A stretch of DNA of 9,357 bases, taken from assembly GCA_030744095.1 (NCBI GenBank), contig JASLRF010000149.1:1-9357 (forward strand). The letters run 5' to 3'. The position numbers and the translations under genes were made by a program. Within the stretch, counting starts at the first letter, position 1; every line of letters starts with the position of its first letter. The DNA comes from Pirellulaceae bacterium (GTDB lineage Bacteria; Planctomycetota; Planctomycetia; Pirellulales; Pirellulaceae). Of this stretch, positions 1-9,357 are shown one piece after another. Under the pieces are notes generated by a model. That model saw nothing but the letters and a program-made list of their open reading frames with translations. It ran no database searches and was not told the DNA's origin.

Positions 1-184
1 ATTGCTTGCTGTGAATCACGGAAGCTCTTGTTGCGACCAAGTGGAGGCGACGTTCAGTATATACTGCTGGTATTCGTCTTCGGACCAAGTGCCGACTTGA
101 GAGGTGGAATGATCCATCAAGGGACAATCGTCAGCACGAGCAATCAAGTTGCCGGCTTTACATATTGCATCCAAAGAAACCACC

Positions 185-2836
185 ATGCTCCGACAATCCA
201 TCCTGTTACTGACTCTCGTCTGGACTCTGACTCTTTCGCTGGCGGCCGCTGAGCCTGATCCTCAGGTGGAGACAGTACAGCTGGGAGTCCGGTTGACGCT
301 GGTCGCCGAACATCCAGATCTGGCGACACCGACCGGCATCGATGTCGACGATGAGGGCCGTGTCTGGGTCGTGGCCACGCACACTCACATGCGTCCGGAC
401 GACTACAACGGTCCGACTCACGATGAGATTCTGGTGTTCGACACGAGGCAGCAGGAATCGCCGGCTCGACGTGTCTTCTACAATGCAACTACCGCCACGA
501 TGGATCTGGAACTCGGGCCTGACGGCTGGATCTATCTGGCCGAGCGTGATCGGATTCTCCGCATCAAAGATACAGATGGTGACGGCGCGGCAGACGTTGA
601 GGAGAATCTCGTCGTCCTGACGTCAGAAGCCGACTATCCACACAACGGGTTGTCCGGACTGGCCTGGGACCCTGGTGGCAGCCTGGTGTTCGGACTCGGT
701 GAGAACTTCGCCAAACCGTGGACACTCGCGGGAACTGACCGTGCCACGATACGCGGCGCAGCGCAAGGCGGGGTCTTCCGTTGCACTGCTGACGGCAAGG
801 AACTCCATTGGATTGCTCGGGGGCTCTGGAATCCGTTCGGCATCTGCGTCCGCGACGACGGAGAGATGTTCGCAGCCGAGAATGATCCCGGCGAACGTCC
901 TCCCTGTCGCCTGCTGCATATCGTCGATGGCGGTGAATATGGATATCGCCGGCAGTATGGTCCCGAAGCTCATCATCCCTTCGTCTGCTGGAACGGCGAA
1001 TTGCCCGGCACTCTGCCGATGGTCCATCCCACAGGAGAGGCCCCCTGTGGCGTCCTTCCCCTGGGGCGCGGCCTGTTGGTGCCTTCATGGGGCGACCATC
1101 GAATCGACTTTCTATCGCTTCGCCAGCGCGGTGCGAGCTACGGAGCCGATCTCATCACGATCGTGAAAGGGGGACGGTATTTCCGACCGACGTGCATCGC
1201 ACGAGACCACAACTTCAGTGGAAACAAGCGAGTCTGGTATCTGGCGGATTGGGTCGATGGTCGCTACAACGCCCACGGTCTCGGACGCCTGTGGAAGCTG
1301 CAAATCGATCTGGAGCAAGCCTCCTGGGTCGGACCGCTGGACCTAGAACCACCGACCCACGCTGCACAACTGGCGGCCGACCTGCGCAGCGGGCGGACTT
1401 CGCGGGATACCAAAACGCTCAGAGAGCTTGCGGGCAGCGAGGATCCGTTTTTGGCACGAGCCGCATTGGTGGCCCTGGGGCGCGATGCGGCCGACTGGAC
1501 GCCGGATGATGTACGCCAATGGCCGAAGGAAGATCGCGCTGAGGCTGTAATGGCACTCAATCTGGCAAACGCCTCTCCGGACAAGTGGCTTAAGACTTTT
1601 CTTACCGACGAGAGTGCAGACGTTCAGTATCAGGCACTGCGGTGGATCGCGAACGCCGGCCTGAAGCAGTTTCTTCCAGAAGTCGAAGCTGTGCTCAACC
1701 GCCGTGACATCGACTACTCGTTGTTTGAAGCGGCGATGGCCGCGTGGAATACACTCAAGGGAAAGCCGGAGGCCGGCCTGCGCGACGTCGACATTCTGCT
1801 GGCCCGCGTTCGAGATGACAACAGTGCGCCGCGGGTGCGAGCGTTTTCGTTGCGTTTGCTGCCGGTCCAGTCTCGTGCGGCGGGCGATGTTGGCAGGCTC
1901 CCGGCGCGCAAGTTTCCCAACGGCCTGTCGTTGGATTTGCTGCGAGACTTGCTTGCAGTCGATGACACGGAACTTTCATTGGAAGTTATCCGGGCTGCCG
2001 CCGGGAACCCGGGCGTTGCTCGGACGCTGCTGTCAGAGATCGCCGTTGATGTGGATCGGCCGGCAACATTGCGGGCGGAAGCCGTTGCGGGATTGGCCGC
2101 CGTTTCGAGCGAATACGGTCAGATGCTGCTGGAACTTGCCGATGATAGGCACCGAGCGGTGCGCGAGGAGGCTTTGCGATGCCTGCGTTTCGGTTCGCAA
2201 TCGGCCGAACAGACAGACGTGCTACGCCGACTTGCCGAGCGGCACCCGGAATCGGCCGATTTGATTACGGCTATTCTGGATCCGGAATCTCTGAAAGCCG
2301 GGCGTCCTGCGCCAACCGACAGCAAAGCGTGGCGGCAGCATCTCGACACGGTCGAAGGACCGGCAGACGTGGAGAGTGGCCGTCGGATTTTTCATCATGC
2401 TCGCCTGGGAACCTGTTCCCACTGTCACCGGCACAGCGGGCGTGGCAACGTGGTAGGTCCCGACTTGAGTTCTCTCGGTAACCGCGCCACGCGTGATTGG
2501 CTGCTGATGTCCATTCTCGACCCCAGTCGCGAAATGGCTCCAGAATACCAGCCCCGCACACTCGTGCTAAAGGACGGCCGCACCTTCACGGGAATCCGTT
2601 TGCGATCGTACACCAGAGAGCAGATCCGGGACGCACACGGCCAGACCCGGACGTTCGACCGGGGAGAAGTCGAATCGATCACGGATTCAAATGTATCGTT
2701 CATGCCCAAGGGTCTGATCGACACACTTACCATCCGCGAACTGCGAGACCTGGTCGCGTTTCTTGGACGCGGTAACGGCAACAAGCCCGCACAGAACAAA
2801 GTCGGCCGCCGAAGAACTGCTTATCATGGCCGGTGA
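185..2836 (+). CDS. Secreted PVC-type haem-binding CxxCH protein (beta-propeller, HEAT repeats, cytochrome c-like domain)
   Basis: An 883-residue protein starting at ATG 185. The frame is open further upstream to a TTG at 149, but the ATG is chosen because a Sec signal peptide follows at once (hydrophobic core about residues 5-20, AAA then EPDP as likely cleavage region). Residues about 30-380 resemble the sugar-dehydrogenase-like beta-propeller of planctomycetal 'membrane-bound dehydrogenase' proteins, with an acidic DTDGDGAAD loop (129-137) and an NDPGERPPCR segment (233-242). Residues about 390-720 are helical HEAT-like repeats. The C-terminal part is the Pirellula/Verrucomicrobium-type haem domain, with covalent haem motif C744-S-H-C747-H748 and a candidate axial Met in MPKGL (M840). 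Family knowledge places such proteins in the periplasm, probably in redox or carbohydrate oxidation; the substrate is unknown. The last 20 or so residues are basic and atypical, perhaps because the downstream sequence was rearranged. The family call is firm, the function is not. Confidence 0.9.
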   Translation: MLRQSILLLTLVWTLTLSLAAAEPDPQVETVQLGVRLTLVAEHPDLATPTGIDVDDEGRVWVVATHTHMRPDDYNGPTHDEILVFDTRQQESPARRVFYNATTATMDLELGPDGWIYLAERDRILRIKDTDGDGAADVEENLVVLTSEADYPHNGLSGLAWDPGGSLVFGLGENFAKPWTLAGTDRATIRGAAQGGVFRCTADGKELHWIARGLWNPFGICVRDDGEMFAAENDPGERPPCRLLHIVDGGEYGYRRQYGPEAHHPFVCWNGELPGTLPMVHPTGEAPCGVLPLGRGLLVPSWGDHRIDFLSLRQRGASYGADLITIVKGGRYFRPTCIARDHNFSGNKRVWYLADWVDGRYNAHGLGRLWKLQIDLEQASWVGPLDLEPPTHAAQLAADLRSGRTSRDTKTLRELAGSEDPFLARAALVALGRDAADWTPDDVRQWPKEDRAEAVMALNLANASPDKWLKTFLTDESADVQYQALRWIANAGLKQFLPEVEAVLNRRDIDYSLFEAAMAAWNTLKGKPEAGLRDVDILLARVRDDNSAPRVRAFSLRLLPVQSRAAGDVGRLPARKFPNGLSLDLLRDLLAVDDTELSLEVIRAAAGNPGVARTLLSEIAVDVDRPATLRAEAVAGLAAVSSEYGQMLLELADDRHRAVREEALRCLRFGSQSAEQTDVLRRLAERHPESADLITAILDPESLKAGRPAPTDSKAWRQHLDTVEGPADVESGRRIFHHARLGTCSHCHRHSGRGNVVGPDLSSLGNRATRDWLLMSILDPSREMAPEYQPRTLVLKDGRTFTGIRLRSYTREQIRDAHGQTRTFDRGEVESITDSNVSFMPKGLIDTLTIRELRDLVAFLGRGNGNKPAQNKVGRRRTAYHGR

Positions 2837-2876
2837 ATCGGCCACACTGGACGCATCACAGTCTTGGAGTGCCACC
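2826..2876 (+). other. Displaced first beta-strand of the PKD domain (frameshift scar)
   Basis: Read from ATG 2826, in a different frame from the downstream PKD frame, this stretch encodes MAGESATLDASQSWSAT. That is the classic opening of a PKD domain (AGE..TLDAS.S). The expected continuation, GIQRYEWTFSDG, begins at 2881 in the frame used by the 2833-3363 entry. Joining them needs a net +1 shift (one extra base or two missing bases) between about 2862 and 2883. Confidence 0.6.
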
Positions 2877-3363
2877 GACAGGCATTCAGCGTTACGAATG
2901 GACGTTTTCCGACGGCACAACCGCATCGGGACCGAACGTCACTCGGTCGTATCCACAGCCGGGCTTCTACAGTGAGGTTCTCAAAGTAACGGATAAAGTC
3001 GGCAACGTGGACTACGACTTTGCCGAGCTTCAGGTTCTGGACCCGCGACGGCCGGATCAGTACGTGCCGGGAATTCACGCGACCTATTGGCCAACGTTGG
3101 ACAACCGAGTCGGCCAGCCCATGACGTTCAAAGTCCGTTCCTACCTCAAGCCAGACGGAAACGAAGTGTGGGACTTTGGAGACGGTAGTCCGCCGGTCAG
3201 TGTGAAATCGGATGGCAACGCAGATCCCCAGGCGAAAGACGGATACGCGGTCACTCACCCCACGTTCAAACAGCTGGGCCACTATCTTGTCCGGGTGCAG
3301 CGAAAGGATAAAACCGGCCTGACAGCCACCGCACGACTGCACGTTCGTATTGCTGCGGAGTGA
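2833..3363 (+). CDS. PKD-repeat protein fragment, probably the frameshifted tail of a larger gene
   Basis: A 176-residue frame starting with GTG, which overlaps the TGA of the preceding gene by four bases (GTGA). It holds two PKD-type beta-sandwich repeats. The first runs about residues 19-69 (YEWTFSDG, then PQPGFYSEVLKVTD). The second runs about 98-174 (VWDFGDGSPP, then GHYLVRVQRKDKTG), and the protein ends HVRIAAE. PKD domains are extracellular binding or spacer modules, usually part of long secreted enzymes or surface proteins. This frame has no signal peptide and no catalytic domain, its first 12 or so residues do not look like a PKD strand, and no clear Shine-Dalgarno precedes the GTG. 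The missing first strand is readable in another frame just upstream (separate entry). I infer a pseudogene remnant rather than a working 176-residue protein, though translational coupling to the upstream gene cannot be excluded. Confidence 0.6.
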   Translation: MNRPHWTHHSLGVPPTGIQRYEWTFSDGTTASGPNVTRSYPQPGFYSEVLKVTDKVGNVDYDFAELQVLDPRRPDQYVPGIHATYWPTLDNRVGQPMTFKVRSYLKPDGNEVWDFGDGSPPVSVKSDGNADPQAKDGYAVTHPTFKQLGHYLVRVQRKDKTGLTATARLHVRIAAE

Positions 3364-3409
3364 GCGGCACCGAACGACCGTTCTTCAATTGAATCACTGC
3401 CGAAATTCG

Positions 3410-3468
3410 TGACAAACTTTATGTCAAATCGTGACAACCTTTGTGTCTGAAATGACAACCTTTATGTC
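3410..3468. repeat. Three tandem copies of a TGACA-N7-TGTCA palindromic repeat
   Basis: Copies lie at 3410-3426 (TGACAAACTTTATGTCA), 3432-3447 (TGACAACCTTTGTGTC) and 3453-3469 (TGACAACCTTTATGTCA), with start-to-start spacing of 22 and 21 bp, about two helical turns. Each copy is an inverted TGACA/TGTCA pair around a conserved asymmetric core (A[A/C]CTTT[A/G]), so the copies share one orientation. This fits an array of protein-binding sites. Evenly spaced TGACA/TGTCA-type sites are a feature of the ends of Tn7-like and Mu-type transposons bound by TnsB/TniA transposases. No transposase gene is in the window. An operator array is the main alternative. Confidence 0.75.
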
Positions 3469-3470
3469 AA

Positions 3471-3487
3471 AAACCAACCCGACGGGT

Positions 3488-3489
<2 letters not shown>
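3471..3489 (-). terminator. Possible weak intrinsic terminator at the gyrB stop codon
   Basis: On the minus strand the sequence AACCCGTCGGGTT is a 13-base inverted repeat (3476-3488) overlapping the gyrB stop codon. It is followed by GG and then a run of T. The stem is short (about five pairs and a three-base loop), so termination may be inefficient. The T-run is adjacent to the repeat array at 3410-3468. It would end the dnaA-gyrB strand transcript before the convergent PKD frame. Confidence 0.35.
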
Positions 3490-6416
<2,927 letters not shown>

Positions 6417-6478
6417 CGTTTGCTACTCTCCGATTCCTTCCGTGCCGCTCAAGCGAGGATTAAAGACTGCCCGACCAG

Positions 6479-7594
6479 CTAGTTATCTCGCGCCAGCGGC
6501 ATCACGACATAGCCATAACCATCATCGGTCAAAAACAGAGCGGCTGCATCACTTCCTTGAATGTCGACGGTCACAGTCTTTTCACTATCCAAGACTTTCA
6601 GAAAATCGGCCACAAAGCGGTGATCCAACGTGACGGTGATAAGTTCGCCAGTGTAAGGGATCGGCAATTCGACCCGGGACTGTCCGACCTCGGCCGTCAA
6701 TCCGGCCATTACCAAGTTACCTTCACCAAAGGTAAAATCGAGTCCGCGACTTTCTTCGCTGCTGACAATCGCCGCCTGTCGAACGGCGGAATACAGCGGG
6801 CCTACTGTAACGTCGAACTTCGTCGAAACTTGCCGATCCGGAAAAACCTCTCGCCATTTTGGAAATCGGCCATCGACTAATCGGGAATAAATAGTAGCTC
6901 GCTGGCTCTTAACTAAGATATCGTTGGCGCGTGCAGCAACCATGATCTCCGCGTCCCCATCGGAGAGTGCACGGTCCATCAGTTGCATCGCTCGACTAGG
7001 CACGATGGTCATTGTATCGCTTGAACCATGATCACCAACGCTCTGAGCTGGTCCCTCCATCTTGGCCAGCCGACGACCGTCGGTCGCGACGGCGATGATC
7101 TTGTCAGCCGTCAGTTCCAATAATACGCCGCCTAGTGCATACCGACTGCTTTCGGCGTCCGTCGCGAACAGCGTTCGTCGCACAAGTTCTTTGAACAGCC
7201 GAGCCGGCACCTCGTGATACGTTTCGGCATCAAAAGCCGACACATTTGGGAATTCGTCCGGCGACTCCGCGGACAGCTTGAATTCACTGCGATCACCCGA
7301 AACGGTTGTTCCCTGAGTGTCCGCCACAATACTCAGTGATTGATCGTTACTTTCTCGAAGAATCGAACCAAATTGACTGACCGGCAACAACACGCTACCT
7401 GGTGTTTGGATTTCTATTCCTTCGACTTCAAAGCGAATACCAACCTCCATGTCGGTCGCCATCAATGTGGAGCAGTCGTTGATTACTTCCAATTTCACGT
7501 TACGAAGAATGGGTTTGGGGCTTCTTGCTGGTGCCACCGTCGCGGCCGTTTGGAATGCCGTCAACAGCTGTTCTCGGTTGCAAGTGATCTTCAT
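6479..7594 (-). CDS. dnaN: DNA polymerase III sliding clamp (beta subunit)
   Basis: A 371-residue beta clamp, the usual length for the family. It forms a ring dimer that tethers polymerase III and other repair and replication proteins to DNA. Three clamp-fold domains are visible, about 1-120, 128-250 and 255-371. Diagnostic segments are MKITCNREQLLTAF at the start, TDGRRLA (171-177), SRLVDGRFPKW (237-247) and the C-terminal YVVMPLARDN (362-371), which forms part of the hydrophobic pocket that binds clamp-interacting peptides. GAGGG at 7608-7604 lies nine bases before the ATG and supports the start. It follows dnaA on the same strand after a 419-base gap, so it probably has its own promoter. 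A possible one is CTGACA (7736-7731) followed by an AT-rich stretch over the TAG-repeat region, but this is weak. Confidence 0.97.
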   Translation of the reverse strand: MKITCNREQLLTAFQTAATVAPARSPKPILRNVKLEVINDCSTLMATDMEVGIRFEVEGIEIQTPGSVLLPVSQFGSILRESNDQSLSIVADTQGTTVSGDRSEFKLSAESPDEFPNVSAFDAETYHEVPARLFKELVRRTLFATDAESSRYALGGVLLELTADKIIAVATDGRRLAKMEGPAQSVGDHGSSDTMTIVPSRAMQLMDRALSDGDAEIMVAARANDILVKSQRATIYSRLVDGRFPKWREVFPDRQVSTKFDVTVGPLYSAVRQAAIVSSEESRGLDFTFGEGNLVMAGLTAEVGQSRVELPIPYTGELITVTLDHRFVADFLKVLDSEKTVTVDIQGSDAAALFLTDDGYGYVVMPLARDN

Positions 7595-8013
7595 GATTAA
7601 CGTCCCTCTTTTTCACTAAGCAATGCTCAAAAGCAAATACAAAGTTTGCAATTCATAATCTCGGGCTTCTTAGACTGCTCGGATCTCTTTTTTCTGTTAG
7701 TTCATTCTTAAAATAGTAGTAGTAGTAAAGTGTCAGGGAAATTGTCATCATCTGCTTCGAGGACACTCAAAGTACCGACGCAGAATCGTGTTATAGTCGC
7801 ATGGAAGTACTGATAATGTGTTGCTTGGCTGTCACTTTCGTGTCTGCTAGTGAGGCCTGGTGTTGGATGATTTTCAATGGAGCGTCAGTGCAGTCGAATG
7901 TAGTGTCAATACCCAGCAGTAGCCGACATGGAACTGACAGGTTGTTCGCCTCAGAAACTGACGTTCTCGGGAGAAACTCTGAATTTCGAAATTGTCCGTG
8001 ACGCTGGCATGGA
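7595..8013. other. Non-coding dnaA-dnaN gap, candidate chromosomal origin (oriC)
   Basis: A 419-base stretch without a credible gene. The part next to dnaN (about 7600-7730) is clearly AT-rich with T- and A-runs and could be the unwinding region. At its edge is a triplet run TAG-TAG-TAG-TAG-TAA (7714-7728). To the right the sequence is less AT-rich and repeatedly uses GTGTC or its complement GACAC (about 7730, 7763, 7840 and 7902). No TTATCCACA match of 7/9 or better was found here by eye, on either strand. A position between dnaA and dnaN is a common site of bacterial oriC, which supports the call; the lack of recognisable DnaA boxes weakens it. Confidence 0.45.
7714..7728 (+). repeat. DnaA-trio-like TAG/TAA triplet run
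   Basis: Five consecutive triplets of form 5'-TA(G/A)-3' matching the DnaA-trio pattern (3'-(G/A)AT-5'), the single-stranded element on which DnaA assembles during origin melting. It lies at the edge of an AT-rich block in the dnaA-dnaN gap. By the trio model the DnaA box should lie to its right on the plus strand, where AGTGTCAGGGAA follows; no canonical box is seen there. Confidence 0.4.
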
Positions 8014-9090
8014 TCATATGTTGCAATGTTGCATTCCCAGTCGTTGGACAAGTTCGACGATTGCGGCGTTGACCAACGAATCGTGGCGTTTGTTGCTGAT
8101 TTTTTGGAAAGCGTGCATTACGGTCGAGTGATCGCGGCCGCCAAAATAGGCACCAATTCGTTCAAAGCTGTCTTTACGTAAATGTCGTGTCAGGAAGATT
8201 GCGGTGTCCCGGGCGAGGACGGTGGTTTGTCTCCGAGACGGCCCAGTCAGTTCGGCGACTGTCAGGCCAAAATAGCGGGCGACCTTCTTGATGATTTCTC
8301 GAGCACCGGGAATGTTCGTGCCAGCTCGTTGTACGATCACGCGCGAGACCAGATCGACGTCAATTAGCCGATGTTCGTCAACATGTGATTGGTTCAATTG
8401 TAGTAGCACACCTCGAAGCTCCGGAATTGAGGCTGGTGTTACTTCCGACAGGCGATCGACGACATCGTCGTGTAATTCGATACCAAGTTCGTTGGCAAAT
8501 CGCCGCACAAAAGCGGAGCGTGTCGCATGTCCAGGAACTTGAATTGGAACGGTAAGCCCACCGCTTAGACGGCTCTTAAGTGCCGGGGAAAACGGAAGTT
8601 CATTGGGCGATAATCGCGACGTCAGCAGTACACGTGCACGGCGGTCTTTCAGCGTGTCCAACAGGTACAAGAGTTCCAGTTGGGCACGTGGCTTCTCCGC
8701 CAGTAAGTGCATGCCGTCGAGTGCCAAGCAATCCAGGCTGCGCAACTGCTGCCGAATATCTGAAAGCGATCCGTCCTCATGGGCTTGCGAGAATTCGCGA
8801 CCAAAATCCGAACCGTTCTGCAGGCGCACCCTAGCGTCAGGTTGGAATGCTTGATATTGGTAAACCAATCCGCGCAACAGGTGGGTCTTGCCAACACCTG
8901 AAGGACCGAACATCAGGATCGGATGATCGGTTCCGGGTGAAGTCGAATGGGTTGTGATCAGATGACCCAGCAAGGCGTTTTCCGGCCCCGCAAAGTACTC
9001 GCGCACCGGTGCGTTACGACCGGACATAACGACTTCGACCGGTGGACGATTTGAATCGTCAAAGCGAATTGAAAACAGATTGCTTACCAC
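8014..9090 (-). CDS. dnaA: Chromosomal replication initiator DnaA, short form
   Basis: A 358-residue initiator: an ATP-dependent AAA+ protein that binds and opens the origin. The GTG at 9090 is the only usual start codon after an in-frame TGA upstream; an internal ATG (residue 22) is the alternative. Walker A is GPSGVGKTH (62-70), Walker B is LALDGMHLL (122-130), sensor 1 lies at VLLTSRL (154-160), the arginine-finger segment is LKSRLSGGL (171-179), sensor 2 is near PELRGVLL (223-230), and the DNA-binding domain ends with the signature GGRDHSTV (317-324). Typical DnaA is about 450 residues; domain I (DnaB and initiator contacts) and most of linker domain II are missing here. The second acidic residue of Walker B, usually Asp, is Gly126. 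It heads the minus-strand cluster with dnaN, dciA and gyrB. No strong Shine-Dalgarno precedes the GTG. Confidence 0.93.
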   Translation of the reverse strand: MVSNLFSIRFDDSNRPPVEVVMSGRNAPVREYFAGPENALLGHLITTHSTSPGTDHPILMFGPSGVGKTHLLRGLVYQYQAFQPDARVRLQNGSDFGREFSQAHEDGSLSDIRQQLRSLDCLALDGMHLLAEKPRAQLELLYLLDTLKDRRARVLLTSRLSPNELPFSPALKSRLSGGLTVPIQVPGHATRSAFVRRFANELGIELHDDVVDRLSEVTPASIPELRGVLLQLNQSHVDEHRLIDVDLVSRVIVQRAGTNIPGAREIIKKVARYFGLTVAELTGPSRRQTTVLARDTAIFLTRHLRKDSFERIGAYFGGRDHSTVMHAFQKISNKRHDSLVNAAIVELVQRLGMQHCNI

Positions 9091-9151
9091 AAGCGAATCC
9101 GTCTGGCGAGAGTGCGAGTAACGCGGGAAAAGTCAACCGTGACAATCCGGG

Positions 9152-9157
9152 ATTATA
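9152..9157 (-). promoter_or_regulatory. Near-consensus -10 element of the dnaA promoter
   Basis: The minus strand reads GGGGTATAATCCC, a perfect TATAAT hexamer about 60 bases before the dnaA GTG. A start of transcription near 9145 would give a leader of about 55 bases. The -35 region at 16-18 bases spacing (around CTCGCAAG) is a poor match. Just downstream the leader contains TTGTCACGGTTGAC, which could be a regulatory site. Confidence 0.5.
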
Positions 9158-9256
9158 CCCCTTTGACCACTGGCTTGCGAGGACCCGAGCCCCCTTTTCG
9201 CGTCTCATTCTTCTGCCCTGCACTTTCTGAGAAAACGTCTTCAATTGGTATCCACT

Positions 9257-9313
9257 AAAAAAGGCTCTTCTATCATGCTGCGGTTGCAAACAAAGCCGCA
9301 CGATAGGAGAGCC
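9257..9313 (-). terminator. Long hairpin with T-run, intrinsic terminator reading toward dnaA
   Basis: The left arm, GGCTCT (9263-9268), T and CTATC (9270-9274), pairs with GATAG (9302-9306), G and AGAGCC (9308-9313). TGCGG (9279-9283) pairs with CCGCA (9296-9300) above a small internal loop. On the minus strand this stem is followed directly by TTTTTT (9262-9257), which makes a standard rho-independent terminator. It would stop a minus-strand transcript entering from beyond the window and insulate dnaA. On the plus strand the same stem contains the Shine-Dalgarno-like AGGAG before ATG 9318, so a translational control role or the end of a mobile element are alternatives. Confidence 0.6.
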
Positions 9314-9317
9314 AAGG

Positions 9318-9357
9318 ATGGCGAACTCGAAATGTCGTTGGGAATGTCCGGATCAGT
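9318..9357 (+). CDS. Possible 5' end of an unidentified plus-strand gene, cut by window end
   Basis: ATG 9318 has AGGAG at 9305-9309, eight bases upstream, and reads MANSKCRWECPDQ to the window end without a stop. Two cysteines three residues apart (C6 and C10) could begin a zinc-binding motif, but thirteen residues are too few to identify a family. Against it, the ribosome-binding site lies inside the hairpin that serves as a terminator on the opposite strand, and a minus-strand gene ending near 9353 would explain that terminator equally well. Confidence 0.3.
   Translation, partial: MANSKCRWECPDQ

Noticed and set aside
58..65. TATATACT upstream of the haem protein gene as a -10 promoter element
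   Set aside because: The only TTG-type -35 candidate (31-36) is more than 20 bases away, so the spacing is wrong and the match is not convincing.
16..201. A 61-codon minus-strand frame ending QVGTWSEDEYQQYILNVASTWSQQELP
   Set aside because: It looks protein-like but overlaps the start and signal peptide of the haem protein gene, lacks a Shine-Dalgarno and matches no family I recognise. It could be a fragment of a neighbouring gene; the window gives no means to decide.
634..642. CTATCCACA, an 8/9 match to the DnaA box, and GTATCCACA at 2949-2957
   Set aside because: Both are isolated, lie within coding frames far from the origin candidate, and encode residues that fit their proteins, so chance is the simplest explanation.
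7791..8051. Small frames on both strands in the dnaA-dnaN gap (minus 7791-8051, plus 7801-8001)
   Set aside because: They overlap the end of dnaA, have no clear ribosome-binding site and no recognisable domain. A non-coding origin region explains the stretch better.

Overview
The window looks like a chromosomal replication-origin neighbourhood from a member of the Planctomycetota, probably Pirellulales-like. Three things point there: a large secreted PVC-type protein combining a beta-propeller, HEAT repeats and a CxxCH haem domain; a short DnaA that lacks the usual N-terminal domains; and a GyrB with a large insertion in its C-terminal half. No 16S or other phylogenetic marker is present, so the assignment rests on family content.

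Layout. Positions 185-2836 (+) encode the secreted haem-binding PVC-type dehydrogenase-like protein. A 4-base overlap leads into a short PKD-repeat frame (2833-3363, +) that appears to be the frameshifted tail of a larger lost gene. Positions 3364-3487 form a convergent intergenic spacer holding three copies of a 16-17 bp palindromic repeat and a small hairpin at the gyrB stop. From 3488 to 9090 everything is on the minus strand, and in transcription order it reads dnaA (9090-8014), a 419 bp non-coding gap, dnaN (7594-6479), dciA/DUF721 (6416-6057) and gyrB (6007-3488). Upstream of dnaA are a near-consensus -10 element, then a long hairpin with a T-run on its minus-strand side, and the possible first codons of a plus-strand gene cut off by the window end.

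How the genes work together. DnaA melts the origin, DciA is the likely helicase loader or loading partner, DnaN is the polymerase clamp, and GyrB with GyrA (not in the window) removes positive supercoils. The dnaA-dnaN gap is the best oriC candidate: it is AT-rich next to dnaN and carries a run of TAG/TAA triplets like the DnaA-trio element. I could not find a canonical DnaA box in it. recF, common between dnaN and gyrB elsewhere, is absent here. The plus-strand genes at the left are unrelated to replication and look like accessory secreted-protein genes undergoing decay.

The best leads are the repeat cluster at 3410-3468, which resembles the multi-site end of a Tn7/Mu-type (TnsB/TniA-like) transposon without its transposase; the broken PKD gene beside it; and the unusual DnaA/oriC configuration.
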